64,000 nucleotides of DNA. It comes from Idiomarina tyrosinivorans. GTDB taxonomy: Bacteria > Pseudomonadota > Gammaproteobacteria > Enterobacterales > Alteromonadaceae. Location of the stretch: contig NZ_PIQH01000008.1 of NCBI RefSeq assembly GCF_003987475.1, positions 1-64,000 on the forward strand, read 5' to 3'. How positions within the stretch are numbered: position 1 is the stretch's first letter; the number at the start of each line of letters is the position of its first letter. The position numbers and the translations under genes were made by a program. The notes under the pieces are model-generated. The model had not been told where the DNA came from. It did no database searches and saw only the letters and a program-made list of their open reading frames with translations. Below, in pieces: positions 35,627 to 44,843 of the stretch.

Positions 35627-36625
35627 CTACTGTTGTGGCGGTTGCGTCAGTTGCGACTTCAGCGCGTTAACCACAATGCTTGCGCCCTTTGCGACGCGCT
35701 CGCTCAAGCTTTTACGTTGGCGGTAGCTAAGCTCTACCAGCGCATAGTTATCGAGCTGTTTCATTAACCAAGCATCACTGGTAATCAGTTCATCCACTAG
35801 ACCCACCTCTTTTGCCTCTTGGCCAGTCCATACTTCACCGGTAGCCACTTTATCGATATCTAACTGCTCGCGATGTTGCTGGACAAACTGTTTAAATTGG
35901 CGATGAATCGCCTCCAAGTCTTGTTTAAACTTTCGCCGTCCTTCGTCTGTATTCTCGCCAAAGATCGTCAATGTGCGTTTGTATTCGCCCGCGGTGAGCA
36001 TTTCGAAGTCGACATCGTGTTTTTTCAACCAACGGTGGAAGTTAGGCAGTTGTGCCACTACGCCAATTGAGCCGACTAACGCAAAAGGTGCAGCGTAAAT
36101 ATGGTGCGCCACACACGCCATCATATAGCCTCCGCTAGCCGCAACCTTATCAATGGCCACATGTACTTGCATGCCATGGTCTCGCAAACGTTGTAACTGT
36201 GCGGCGCCGAAACCGTAACCGTTGACGGTGCCACCACCGCTTTCTAATTTAACCAGTACTTGGTCGTTGTCGGTCGCCACACTCACAATAGCATTCACTT
36301 CGTGCCGTAACGCTTCAGTTTCCTTGGCATCCATGCTGCCTTTAAAGTTCAGCACGAATAATTTATGCTCCGGCGTTTGCTGTTGCTTATCAGCCTTTTT
36401 CAGTGCCTTCTGCGCCGCTTTGCGCGCCTTTTTATCTAGCAACGACAAATTCAATTCGTCACGCATATCGCGCCACTTTTCACTTAGGTCGGTAATATCT
36501 AAAGCATCTTTACTGCGCTTTTGGCGCTGCGCCGCCTGTGCAATTAAGCCAATAATAATGGCAATGGCCACCACAATGACGATCGCTTTAACAACAAACC
36601 CGGCTAACCCTAAAACAAACTCCAT
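35627..36625 (-). CDS. sohB: S49-family protease SohB
   Basis: A 332-residue inner-membrane serine protease of the signal-peptide-peptidase type. One N-terminal membrane helix (about 5-28), then the SohB N-terminal and S49 domains; the nucleophile Ser is in KVAASGGYMMACV and the oxyanion-side segment FALVGSIGVVAQLPNF is conserved. Start placed at 36625, preceded by GAGGCG; the longer in-frame version adds basic residues before the membrane segment. In E. coli sohB adjoins yciK, and here the two are separated only by the lipase gene. Confidence 0.93.
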   Translation of the reverse strand: MEFVLGLAGFVVKAIVIVVAIAIIIGLIAQAAQRQKRSKDALDITDLSEKWRDMRDELNLSLLDKKARKAAQKALKKADKQQQTPEHKLFVLNFKGSMDAKETEALRHEVNAIVSVATDNDQVLVKLESGGGTVNGYGFGAAQLQRLRDHGMQVHVAIDKVAASGGYMMACVAHHIYAAPFALVGSIGVVAQLPNFHRWLKKHDVDFEMLTAGEYKRTLTIFGENTDEGRRKFKQDLEAIHRQFKQFVQQHREQLDIDKVATGEVWTGQEAKEVGLVDELITSDAWLMKQLDNYALVELSYRQRKSLSERVAKGASIVVNALKSQLTQPPQQ

Positions 36626-36654
36626 ATTCGCTCGCCTCTTTACTTTTCTTCTGG

Positions 36655-36690
36655 CTAAAAAAAAGGCCAGCATAATTGCTGGCCTTTATC
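36655..36690 (-). terminator. Terminator of the lipase gene
   Basis: AAAGGCCAGCA and TGCTGGCCTTT around TAAT, with eight A residues on the plus strand that become the U-tract for the minus-strand lipase transcript. It separates it from sohB. Confidence 0.9.
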
Positions 36691-36710
36691 ATCTGCTTAA
36701 TGACTAACGG

Positions 36711-39119
36711 TTATTGTACAACATCTTCGTTACTGATCGGTAACCGCGTCATGCCAGAGCCAAACCACGAGTAAATCTCGGTTTGCATCTCTGTGGTCGA
36801 TGCTGGTGAGGCCGATGGGTCAACGATAGAGCCGTGCGTGGCCTCTGGGAAGCGCACCGCACCTGACACTGGGGTACCATCTTCAGACTGAACCGTGGTT
36901 GATATGCTTGGCAGACCGAGCAAATTGATCAGTGGCTCAGTGCCGGCAAGTGGTTTGCCTTCTACGGCATTAGGAATCACGGAATCGCCGATGGCTTCAA
37001 TTAAGTGAACTGGCGTACCATTAGCCACCACTTCATCGGCAAAGTTCACTGGGTCGCCCGAGTCAACCACTGCTTGTGCGGCAAATGCGAACTGTTCAAA
37101 GGTGGCATTAATTTGCGCCACTTCAGCCGCGCTTGCGCCAGCAATAAATTGCTCATAAACCGAAATCAACAGTTGCTGGAACTGCGGTGAGTTCGGCGCC
37201 ACGCCCTGCTGTTCGGCGGCAGCGTTAACCGCTGCGGCAAAATCGGCATTGGCGGCATACAACAACTGGCTCTTGATAACTGGAGCAAAGGTATCTGAAC
37301 TCAGCAAGAAGTTCGCAATACTGCCACCAGGCATCGCAAATGAGCTGGCTTGCACATCAAAATAGCTGTTCAGCGCAGCCAGTGGAGAGCTATCAGCAAA
37401 GGGTTCATCAGCAATCGCTGTCGCAGTAACCCCTGTAATGGCCCCCAACGAGTGCCCAACAAAGTAGACTTTTGAACCATCAATTTGTCTACCGTCGTCA
37501 GCCACGAAGAAGTTAAGGCTAGCACGCAAATCAACGATATCAATAATCGACTGGCGCAAGTTATCGCGGGTGGTCAACAAGCTCGCCAAGTTCATATAAG
37601 CGGTAGCACCTGCAGCACTTGAGGCATTGATTTCATCAGTGCCGTCGCCATCCAGGTCGAAGCCTCGTTCGCCATGTAACGGCTGGTCAATCGCTACGGT
37701 GGCGAAGCCCGCAGCCGCTAAAGAACCGACGATACCGTAGGCACTCTCTTTATTTGAGGTAATGCCATGCGAGAAAATGACCACTGGCCAGCCATTTGCA
37801 GGCGCAGCAGCTAGGGTCGACATGCCCCGACTCGCGCGGATCGCATTCACTGTCGCTAAATCGGGAATTGTGACCAACGCTTTTACGGTCATATCGGCTG
37901 TTTTCGCAGGAATCGGATTGTACTTGGTCAAGTGGCGTTCAGTATCGATACCTGGGAAGTCGTAACAGTTACCCGCTGGCGGCAGCAATAACGAAGGATC
38001 GCTCAACGCCTCTGGTGGAATGCCTACTTCCGCGGGATCAATAATGCCAGCTTCAATAGCACCCAAGATTGAGGCTGGGCTGTCGCACTGAGCCATCCAA
38101 CGACCGTTCAACGGTGCGGTAGGATTTTCCGCCGTTGGTACCGGCAAATAGTACGGCAGCGTCACTTCGCCTTCATACACTCGAGCAGCACTCGCCGCCG
38201 CTAACGCGGTTGGGTCAGTCACCCCTAACTGATTCTGCAACACCACATCTGCAGTGTAACCTTGGAAGGTGGCATTCAACACTGGCTGAGCGCCAGCAGC
38301 AATTTGCTGTGCCATCAACGCTTTCGCGGTTTTCAGCACATCACCCGCCGACTCGGTAGTGAAGTTGGAGCTGTAGATAACCGTCGAGGTATCAACCCCA
38401 AACTCAGCTAACGCCGCTTCGTAACTGTTAATTAACGACTGCAACGCTTGCGCGCTTGGATCGGCAGAAACCGGATCGGTTGCCACAGAGCGCTTCATTA
38501 AGGTGTAGGTTTGCGATCCCTGAACATTACGACCTAGGCTATCTTGAATATTATTGGTTAAGGCAACAACATAACCTGTTTTGGGTTTCAACGGGTGCAG
38601 TGGCACAATGGCTACGGAATTTCCGGACGTCGCCTTCACCACGAAATCGGTGCCTTGTGTAAGCTCACCAGCGATGGCACAAACTGCTGCTGGAGAAGCC
38701 GTTTGACACGCTTCTGGGGTACCTGCAGTACCGCCTTGTACCGCTTCAAACACGCGAATTGCACCTTCAGCTTCTAGGCTGGTTGGGTCGACAGTTACTG
38801 TGTTGCCGTCTTCATCAACCGGTAAGTTAAACGAGAAGGTCATTGTCGGGTGAGTGCCCCAACCATCTAAACCATTCAACGCCACTTGCGGGTCGGAGTT
38901 ATCGGTTGCATCAGCTACCGGGATGTTCAAGGTGCCATCCACACTGCCGCTGAGCAAAATATTCGTGGGTACGGGTAAAACACTGTTGCTTGGATCAAAT
39001 GCAACTCGAGTTGCCGCAACATTGACTTCCTGCTCGGTCAACGGCGCCTCATCGCCACTGCCGCAGCCTACTAAACTGAGCGCAGAGCCTATCGCCAATG
39101 GGAGTAACAATTTTTTCAT
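36711..39119 (-). CDS. VolA/Pla-1/cef family surface lipase lipoprotein
   Basis: An 802-residue lipoprotein (lipobox SLVGC, Cys19, followed by GSGDE). The N-terminal region matches the 'virulence factor lipase N-terminal' type (ATRVAFDPSNSVLPVPTNILLSG). The catalytic serine is in VGHSLGAITG (about 557) after the GWPVVIFSHGITSNKES oxyanion segment. In Vibrio, VolA is a surface-exposed lysophospholipase that feeds host lipid to FadL. A plausible FadR operator lies 85 bp upstream. Function as lipase is well supported, surface exposure is inference. Confidence 0.9.
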   Translation of the reverse strand: MKKLLLPLAIGSALSLVGCGSGDEAPLTEQEVNVAATRVAFDPSNSVLPVPTNILLSGSVDGTLNIPVADATDNSDPQVALNGLDGWGTHPTMTFSFNLPVDEDGNTVTVDPTSLEAEGAIRVFEAVQGGTAGTPEACQTASPAAVCAIAGELTQGTDFVVKATSGNSVAIVPLHPLKPKTGYVVALTNNIQDSLGRNVQGSQTYTLMKRSVATDPVSADPSAQALQSLINSYEAALAEFGVDTSTVIYSSNFTTESAGDVLKTAKALMAQQIAAGAQPVLNATFQGYTADVVLQNQLGVTDPTALAAASAARVYEGEVTLPYYLPVPTAENPTAPLNGRWMAQCDSPASILGAIEAGIIDPAEVGIPPEALSDPSLLLPPAGNCYDFPGIDTERHLTKYNPIPAKTADMTVKALVTIPDLATVNAIRASRGMSTLAAAPANGWPVVIFSHGITSNKESAYGIVGSLAAAGFATVAIDQPLHGERGFDLDGDGTDEINASSAAGATAYMNLASLLTTRDNLRQSIIDIVDLRASLNFFVADDGRQIDGSKVYFVGHSLGAITGVTATAIADEPFADSSPLAALNSYFDVQASSFAMPGGSIANFLLSSDTFAPVIKSQLLYAANADFAAAVNAAAEQQGVAPNSPQFQQLLISVYEQFIAGASAAEVAQINATFEQFAFAAQAVVDSGDPVNFADEVVANGTPVHLIEAIGDSVIPNAVEGKPLAGTEPLINLLGLPSISTTVQSEDGTPVSGAVRFPEATHGSIVDPSASPASTTEMQTEIYSWFGSGMTRLPISNEDVVQ

Positions 39120-39203
39120 GAGGTTTCCCTAATCCTTGTTGTTCTGGTTGTTATCTGTTCAAAGCAACACACGCCATTGCTATTCAATTTTTTATACACC
39201 TGA

Positions 39204-39216
39204 CTGGTCCAACTTG
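39204..39216. promoter_or_regulatory. Candidate FadR operator between lipase and yciK
   Basis: CTGGTCCAACTTG matches the FadR core CTGGTCCGACNTG at all defined positions but one. It sits 85 bp before the lipase start and 96 bp before yciK. FadR control of a fatty-acid-releasing enzyme makes metabolic sense. Confidence 0.45.
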
Positions 39217-39311
39217 AAAGACCTTTTGCCGTATTTTTTAGTGTTTTGCTGAGAAATGCATCGATTATGAGTACAATAGCCCACACTACCCTAATGAGTC
39301 CAATACAAAGA

Positions 39312-40070
39312 ATGGAAGACGTTTTGAAATCTGTTAAAGACTACCAAGCAGCCGACAATGCCCTCAGCGATAAAGTGATTTTGGTTACCGGTGCTGGAGA
39401 CGGCATTGGCCGTGAAGCCGCACTGAGTTTTGCTCGCCATGGTGCCACAGTCATCCTGTTGGGACGCACAGTAAAGAAACTAGAATCGGTGTATGACCAA
39501 ATCGTTGCCGCTGGCGGGGCGGAACCGGCGATCGTGCCACTCGATTTAAAGGGTGCGACGATGGAACACTACCAAGGCTTAAATGCTACCATCATGGACC
39601 AATTCGGGCGCTTAGATGGCCTGCTTCATAACGCTAGCTTGTTGGGTATCCTGTCGCCGTTTACGCATATTGAAAAGGACGATTGGGATGACGTAATGCA
39701 AGTTAACGTGCATGCGGAATTCTACCTCACGCAGGCGTTGATGCCGGCGTTAATGGCAGCACCGAAGCCTTCGCTGGTTTTTACCTCTTCGGGGGTTGGA
39801 CGCAAAGGGCGAGCGTATTGGGGACCTTACGCAGTAAGCAAATTCGCCACCGAGGGATTGATGCAGGTCATCGCCGATGAATATGAAAACACCGGTTTAC
39901 GGTGCAACGCCATTAACCCTGGCGCTACGCGCACTAAAATGCGCTCAAAAGCGTATCCGGCTGAAGACCCAATGTCGCTGAAAACGCCAGCCGAAATTAT
40001 GCCGACCTACCTGTACTTAATGAGCGACGATAGCTTCGGTACAACCGGTCAGTCATTCGACGCGCAGTAA
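39312..40070 (+). CDS. yciK: YciK family short-chain dehydrogenase
   Basis: NAD(P)-dependent SDR with TGAGDGIG at the cofactor site, Ser (FTSSGVGRKG) and the YxxxK catalytic pair (YAVSKFATEG). The segment LRCNAINPGATRTKMRSKAYPAEDP and the C-terminus follow E. coli YciK closely; the physiological substrate is not known. The start is uncertain: ATG 39312 has a poor ribosome site, while TTG 39324 has GGAAG 5 bp before it and gives an N-terminus like E. coli YciK. Upstream ATGs are unlikely. Confidence 0.9.
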   Translation: MEDVLKSVKDYQAADNALSDKVILVTGAGDGIGREAALSFARHGATVILLGRTVKKLESVYDQIVAAGGAEPAIVPLDLKGATMEHYQGLNATIMDQFGRLDGLLHNASLLGILSPFTHIEKDDWDDVMQVNVHAEFYLTQALMPALMAAPKPSLVFTSSGVGRKGRAYWGPYAVSKFATEGLMQVIADEYENTGLRCNAINPGATRTKMRSKAYPAEDPMSLKTPAEIMPTYLYLMSDDSFGTTGQSFDAQ

Positions 40071-40080
40071 CGCTGTCAAC

Positions 40081-40111
40081 GGTTACAGGTTTTAGAAAAA
40101 CGCCTGTAACC
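40081..40111. repeat. Inverted repeat spanning the gcdH stop codon
   Basis: GGTTACAGG and CCTGTAACC (perfect 9-bp arms) enclose a 13-nt loop that contains the last codons and stop of the acyl-CoA dehydrogenase gene. No U-tract on either side, so it is not a standard terminator; it may protect the 3' end of the transcript or simply separate the convergent genes. Confidence 0.5.
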
Positions 40112-41294
40112 CCGTTAATGCCCGGCCCATAATTAACGCATGAATATCGTGCGTACCTTCGTAGGTATTCACCGTTTCCAAATTCATTACATGGTGCATC
40201 ACACCGTATTCTGCGGAAATACCATTCCCGCCAAGGATATCTCGTGCGTTGCGAGCGATCTCTAATGCCTTACCACAGTTATTGCGTTTCATCATTGACA
40301 CTAGGGTTGGGTCGGCTTGTTGTTGCTCAAGCAAACGCCCTACTCGCAAGCTACCTTGTAAGCCCAAGGCAATTTCGGTTTGCATATCGACCAATTTTTT
40401 CTGTACCAATTGCGTTTGTGCCAAAGGCTTGCCAAATTGCTTACGCTCCAAGGCGTAATCGCGAGCCGTTTGCCAACAGCTTTCTGCGGCCCCCATTGCT
40501 CCCCATGAAATACCATAGCGAGCCAAATTAAGGCAGCTAAAAGGCCCTTTCAAGCCGTCAATATTGAGCCTATTCTCAGCCGCCACCCAAACATCCTGCA
40601 GCACAATGGCGCCGGTGGTTGAGGCGCGCAAACTTAATTTATGCTGCAATTCCGGTGTCGATAATCCTTTAACCTGTTCTCGCTCAACCACAAAACCGCT
40701 GATTGTTGGCGCTTCACCGGCAAGCTCACTTATGACTTTTGCCCACACAATCAGCACATCTGCGTGCGGCGAGTTGGTGATCCACATTTTTTCGCCGTTA
40801 AGACGGTAGCCATCGCCATCTTTAACCGCAGTCGTGCGCATGCTACTCGGATCGGATCCAGCTTCTGGTTCGGTGAGGCCAAAACAGCCTATCGCTTCGC
40901 CACTGGCTAGCTTTGGTAACCAGCGTTCACGTAAGCGTTCTGTGGCGTACTGACGAATCGGATGCATCACCAATGATGACTGCACACTCATCGCCGAGCG
41001 ATAGCCACTATCGATTCGCTCGACCTCTCGTGCTATTAAGCCATAGGCGACATAACCCACCGCTGGGCAGCCATAACCATCAATGGTTGCACCTAGCAAT
41101 CCAGCTTCCCCCATGCGTTGCATCAGTTCGGGATTAAACTGACCTTGTTCATTCGCTTGTTGCACGGTCGGTGCAAGATGCTGCCGACAAAACTGTGCGG
41201 CAGAATCTCGGATAAGCCGCTCTTCCTCACTCAACTGCTGGTCCAACAGCAAAATATCCTGCCAATGTGATAAAACTGCCGATGATTTAGCCAT
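40092..41294 (-). CDS. Acyl-CoA dehydrogenase, glutaryl-CoA dehydrogenase type
   Basis: A 400-residue FAD enzyme. Motifs: [16 protein letters not shown] (FAD site), [16 protein letters not shown], and the catalytic base Glu in [20 protein letters not shown] (about 377). The [27 protein letters not shown] segment, with an Arg that fits a gamma-carboxylate, is typical of glutaryl-CoA dehydrogenase (GcdH) in lysine and tryptophan breakdown. No partner genes (for example the gcdR regulator or CoA transferase) are in the neighbourhood, so the substrate rests on family similarity. Confidence 0.88.
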   Translation of the reverse strand: MAKSSAVLSHWQDILLLDQQLSEEERLIRDSAAQFCRQHLAPTVQQANEQGQFNPELMQRMGEAGLLGATIDGYGCPAVGYVAYGLIAREVERIDSGYRSAMSVQSSLVMHPIRQYATERLRERWLPKLASGEAIGCFGLTEPEAGSDPSSMRTTAVKDGDGYRLNGEKMWITNSPHADVLIVWAKVISELAGEAPTISGFVVEREQVKGLSTPELQHKLSLRASTTGAIVLQDVWVAAENRLNIDGLKGPFSCLNLARYGISWGAMGAAESCWQTARDYALERKQFGKPLAQTQLVQKKLVDMQTEIALGLQGSLRVGRLLEQQQADPTLVSMMKRNNCGKALEIARNARDILGGNGISAEYGVMHHVMNLETVNTYEGTHDIHALIMGRALTGLQAFF

Positions 41295-41406
41295 AATGTC
41301 CTAATTCGCTAACCACATGATTGCTCGAGTATAGCATTGAACAGTCTGAAAAAAATCGTGCTACACTGGCGCAAATGCGAAATACAATCATGTTAAAAGG
41401 CTTCAC

Positions 41407-42426
41407 ATGTCACGTTGTTTGATGGTTCTTGCACTGCTGTTCAGCTGCGCAAGCTATGCCCTGCAAATGCCCAACGCAGAACGGGTTGAGAGTATTAAAA
41501 AGCAACAATGGATTGGTTTGAGCATTGTCAGCCCAACCACACTTTGGGTCAGCGGCGCGAATGGCACCATTGCCAGAACAATCGACGGCGGCGAAACCTG
41601 GAATTACTCGCAACCAGCCTCAGACCAATTGCAATTTCGTGACATTGAAGGCATTGATGATCGCCAAGCTTACGCCTTGAGTATTGGTAATGAGGGCCAA
41701 TCGCGGGTCTATTACACGCGCGATGGCGGCGATAGTTGGCGCATGCTTTACCGTGCCGAAAATCACACATTCCTTAATTGTTTAGCAATGTCACCCAGTG
41801 GTGAAGCATGGATTTATGGGGATAGTATCGATGACCATTGGAGTATGGTTCGCAGTGCCGACGGTAAAAATTGGCTGGCCGTAAAAAGCGCGGTCGCCGA
41901 GCCCCCGCAAGCCAATGAGGGAGGCTTTGCCTCTAGCGGCAGTTGCCTCCGCTACGCCAACGACACGTGGATTATTGGTACGGGTAATGCTGACGTTGCA
42001 CGGGTACTGGTAAAAAGTGCCTTTGGTATTCGTTACCAAACAATCGAGACGCCTATGCAGGCAGGTCCAGCGGCGGGTATCACCAGTGTTTGGCCCTACT
42101 CCGAACAGCACTTTCTGATTGCCGGTGGCCACTTATCGGTAGAAAAAAGCCAAGGCGCGCGGCTCTGGGAGTACCAATCAGGCGACTTCACCGCCTTACC
42201 AGAGCCGCCAATGGCGGGTGGCTTATACAGTCTAGCGGTCGCTGAACATGATGCGACTGAATGGTTACTAACATCCAATCCACAGGGTGCCGCCGCCTAT
42301 AACCGTAAAACCCAACAATGGCATACGTTAGCCGATGATAATATTTGGACCATCCAGTGTCACGCCAAGCGCAACTGCTGGATGGTTGGTAAAGACGGTT
42401 ATTTGGCTAAGCTGACTTGGCGTTAG
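41407..42426 (+). CDS. Exported beta-propeller protein, YCF48/BNR-like
   Basis: A 339-residue protein with a signal peptide (MVLALLFSCASYA). Repeats of the BNR type are visible: SGANGTIARTIDGGETW, YYTRDGGDSWRML, VRSADGKNWLAV, as in YCF48-like and sialidase-like propellers. No catalytic residues for a glycosidase are recognisable. Function unknown; such proteins often act as binding or assembly factors. Four cysteines in the C-terminal half could form disulfides. It overlaps the sulfur enzyme gene by 20 bp, tail to tail. Confidence 0.8.
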   Translation: MSRCLMVLALLFSCASYALQMPNAERVESIKKQQWIGLSIVSPTTLWVSGANGTIARTIDGGETWNYSQPASDQLQFRDIEGIDDRQAYALSIGNEGQSRVYYTRDGGDSWRMLYRAENHTFLNCLAMSPSGEAWIYGDSIDDHWSMVRSADGKNWLAVKSAVAEPPQANEGGFASSGSCLRYANDTWIIGTGNADVARVLVKSAFGIRYQTIETPMQAGPAAGITSVWPYSEQHFLIAGGHLSVEKSQGARLWEYQSGDFTALPEPPMAGGLYSLAVAEHDATEWLLTSNPQGAAAYNRKTQQWHTLADDNIWTIQCHAKRNCWMVGKDGYLAKLTWR

Positions 42427-44548
42427 ATTGCTCTACTGCGCCCAGCAGAGCGACACCACCTTGTAGGTGTTCAACTTGGCTGAAGCCATGCCGTTGCAAT
42501 ACTTGGCTCACTTGCTCACTGCGCTTTCCTGATCGGCATAAACACACATAGTGCTGCGCTTTGTTGGCGCGATTTTGGTAGATAAACTGTGGCAAGCTGT
42601 TTAGCGGCACGTTAATCACCTCCGCGGCTGCTTGAATTGGATTTAACAGTGCCTCTTGGCTATCACGTACATCTAATACACAAATGCTTTCGTCATTTAG
42701 CCAAGCTTCGTTATGCGTCACTGGAATCAGTTTAGGCTGAGTAGCAGGTTCACAACCTTGCGTCCATTCGCACGCTGTTAACACTATTTGCCATTGACCA
42801 TCTTCAGCAGGGCACACTAAGGGTTGTTGTGCCAATACAGGGGCAAGCCAAGGCGCTTCGGTAACTTTACCGGGAAACAAAAAGTCCGCCGCCAACGGTT
42901 GCTCAGTGACCGGTTCACTCAGCACATACCCACGCTGCTGCGTGCCATAACCCCACAACCGTCGTTGCCCGACTTTAATACAACCAGGTAGCGCTTGCGG
43001 TGCCGAGAGTGGTGCTTGGTCACACTGCGCCGCTGCGGATTCTGGCCATCCCAACGCATCTGTTGCCGATTGTGCGGTTAACAATGGGTTTAACCAAGTG
43101 GTGGCTGACGGCGTTTCGGAGGCTGCGGTAGAGAGCACCGCGTTGACGCTATAGCCGCGACACTTAACCAGATTTTCAATACGTTGCGCAAGTGCTGGAT
43201 GGGGGTCGATGACCACCATCTCTTGTGCCTGTTGGTCAATCACCAAATAACAACACTGGTTCCCTTGGCGCAGTTGTACCACGCCGTTTAACGGCTGTTC
43301 GCTATCGGCATGGGTATCGGCAACCACTAAACAGGATTCGCGCAGGGCATTGCCAGCGGTCTCAATTCGCTGACACGCCAGTGCTAATTCGGCGTCGGTC
43401 ATGGCCGGCCCAAACGACAGCCGAATCGCTGATTCGCTACGCCAGTTTTCTAGCCCCATTGCGTCTAGCACAAAACTGCGACTCACTCCGGAGCTACACG
43501 CAGAGCCAGAGCTAACCCTTACTTGGCATGCATCTAGGGTATTCATAATGTCCGTGGAAGAGAGCCCTGCCACGGAAAAATTCAGTGTCGTTGGCACTGA
43601 ACCGTTCAACGGATGATTGACCACTAAATTCGGGAAAGCCTGCTGCAGTGCGTTCAGTAAGCGCTGCCGGTAATCTTCCAAACGTTGGTGCGTGGCCAAT
43701 AGCGTTTGCTGCGGATCCAGCATCAGCTTAAACAATGCACGCAAAGCGGAAATGCCCGGCAAATTCTCTGTCCCAGAACGGTCGCCCGCCTCTTGTCCAC
43801 CGCCGATCATTAACGGCGTGTACGGCGCTTGGTCGCGCACGTAAAGAAAACCAACACCCTTAGGACCATACAGTTTATGACCACTAAATGTAGCATAATC
43901 AATGCTCGTTTCGGACATCTGCAACGGCATTTTGCCTAACGCCTGCACACAGTCTACTAACCAAGGAACATCTGCACGGTGTTGCCGTATCAGTTGCTCC
44001 AGTGCGGTAAGATCTTGGTACACACCGGTTTCGTTGTTCACTGCCATCGTGCAGACCATTAAGGCTCGCGGCAGGTGCTGCGCTAACCACGAAAGGTCCA
44101 ATAGACCTTGTCGGTTAACCGGAATCGCTACCAACTCTGCGTTAATATCGAGTAACTTATTCCAATGCTCTAAGGCCTGCGGCACAGCCTTATGCTCAGT
44201 TGCACCGTAAAGCAAGACGGGGGCTTCTGGCATCGGTTGCTGCTTAGCGTGAATCAACGCCGAAAGCACGGCGGTTTGAATACCTTCCGTTGCGCCACTA
44301 TTGAACAGCAGTTTACCGCTGTCGGCAGCAATCACTTGGCGCGCTAAGTTTCGCGTATCTTCAAGAATGTAACGGGCTTTTAGACCGGTGATGTGACTAC
44401 TACTCGGGTTACCAAATAGCTCGCGCATGGTACGCGACACAGCGTCGGCGATTGGCGCCAACACTGGCGTGGTGGCGTTACAATCTAAATAGCTTTCCGG
44501 ATTTTTCAGTGGCTCCGCCATTGGATGCGGAGAAGAAGATGCGCCCAT
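42407..44548 (-). CDS. Cysteine desulfurase fused to a degenerate MBL-like domain and a rhodanese
   Basis: A 713-residue three-part protein. Residues about 15-390: class V aminotransferase/cysteine desulfurase with PLP-Lys (SGHKLYGPKG, about 223) and persulfide Cys (SSGSACSSG, about 350). Residues about 405-490: a segment like the start of persulfide dioxygenase/glyoxalase-II folds (CCYLVIDQQAQEMVVIDPH, then VNAVLSTAASE) in which the expected T-H-x-H-x-D-H metal motif is absent. Residues about 610-710: rhodanese with active Cys in VCLCRSGKRS. It should mobilise sulfur from cysteine and pass it as persulfide to the rhodanese; the destination is unknown. It starts in a structured leader 65 bp after nqrM, with GCGAGG as ribosome site. 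Confidence 0.88.
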   Translation of the reverse strand: MGASSSPHPMAEPLKNPESYLDCNATTPVLAPIADAVSRTMRELFGNPSSSHITGLKARYILEDTRNLARQVIAADSGKLLFNSGATEGIQTAVLSALIHAKQQPMPEAPVLLYGATEHKAVPQALEHWNKLLDINAELVAIPVNRQGLLDLSWLAQHLPRALMVCTMAVNNETGVYQDLTALEQLIRQHRADVPWLVDCVQALGKMPLQMSETSIDYATFSGHKLYGPKGVGFLYVRDQAPYTPLMIGGGQEAGDRSGTENLPGISALRALFKLMLDPQQTLLATHQRLEDYRQRLLNALQQAFPNLVVNHPLNGSVPTTLNFSVAGLSSTDIMNTLDACQVRVSSGSACSSGVSRSFVLDAMGLENWRSESAIRLSFGPAMTDAELALACQRIETAGNALRESCLVVADTHADSEQPLNGVVQLRQGNQCCYLVIDQQAQEMVVIDPHPALAQRIENLVKCRGYSVNAVLSTAASETPSATTWLNPLLTAQSATDALGWPESAAAQCDQAPLSAPQALPGCIKVGQRRLWGYGTQQRGYVLSEPVTEQPLAADFLFPGKVTEAPWLAPVLAQQPLVCPAEDGQWQIVLTACEWTQGCEPATQPKLIPVTHNEAWLNDESICVLDVRDSQEALLNPIQAAAEVINVPLNSLPQFIYQNRANKAQHYVCLCRSGKRSEQVSQVLQRHGFSQVEHLQGGVALLGAVEQSNAKSA

Positions 44549-44605
44549 ACGTCCTCGCTTCGATATTGGCTATATCGTTATGCCATAAATTTATAACGTA
44601 TGGGC
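44543..44605 (-). promoter_or_regulatory. Structured leader with the start codon in a 10-bp stem
   Basis: In the transcript, GCCCAUACGU pairs perfectly with ACGUAUGGGC, the latter holding the AUG of the desulfurase gene. Between these arms are CGUUAU/AUAACG (with an inner AUAAAUUUAU palindrome) and CGAUAU/AUAUCG hairpins that share a CG and so partly exclude one another. The GAGG ribosome site is just outside the closing stem. Looks like a translation-controlling leader; ligand or trigger unknown. Confidence 0.6.
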
Positions 44606-44613
44606 ACTGCAGG

Positions 44614-44826
44614 TCAATGAATCTGCTGTTGTTTCCACTCAGCTTCTTTTTCCATGCGGGTCTTGCGCTTCTCGCAAGGTTCATCGCAATCGCAGGCTTT
44701 TTCCATGCCCAGTGCGCCAATACCTCCGCAGCTACCAGAGATGGTGCGGCGTTGCAGGATATAGCCCACTGCCATTGCTACAACAGCAATCAGGAATAGA
44801 ACAAATACGAGCAAAAAGGTTTGCAT
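44614..44826 (-). CDS. nqrM: Na+-NQR maturation factor NqrM
   Basis: A 70-residue protein: one N-terminal membrane helix (about 4-23) and a short cytoplasmic tail with four cysteines (SCGG...KACDCDEPC). This is the DUF539/NqrM pattern; in Vibrio NqrM is needed to deliver or insert the Fe of the NqrD/NqrE site. It ends the nqr operon, 17 bp after apbE. Confidence 0.93.
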   Translation of the reverse strand: MQTFLLVFVLFLIAVVAMAVGYILQRRTISGSCGGIGALGMEKACDCDEPCEKRKTRMEKEAEWKQQQIH

Positions 44827-44843
44827 AACCCCTCCTGTTGCTT

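Noticed and set aside
44576..44598. GTTAT...ATAAC symmetry upstream of the desulfurase gene as a third Zur box
   Set aside because: The half-sites are too far apart and the centre lacks the TATANTATA core; better explained as part of the leader hairpins.
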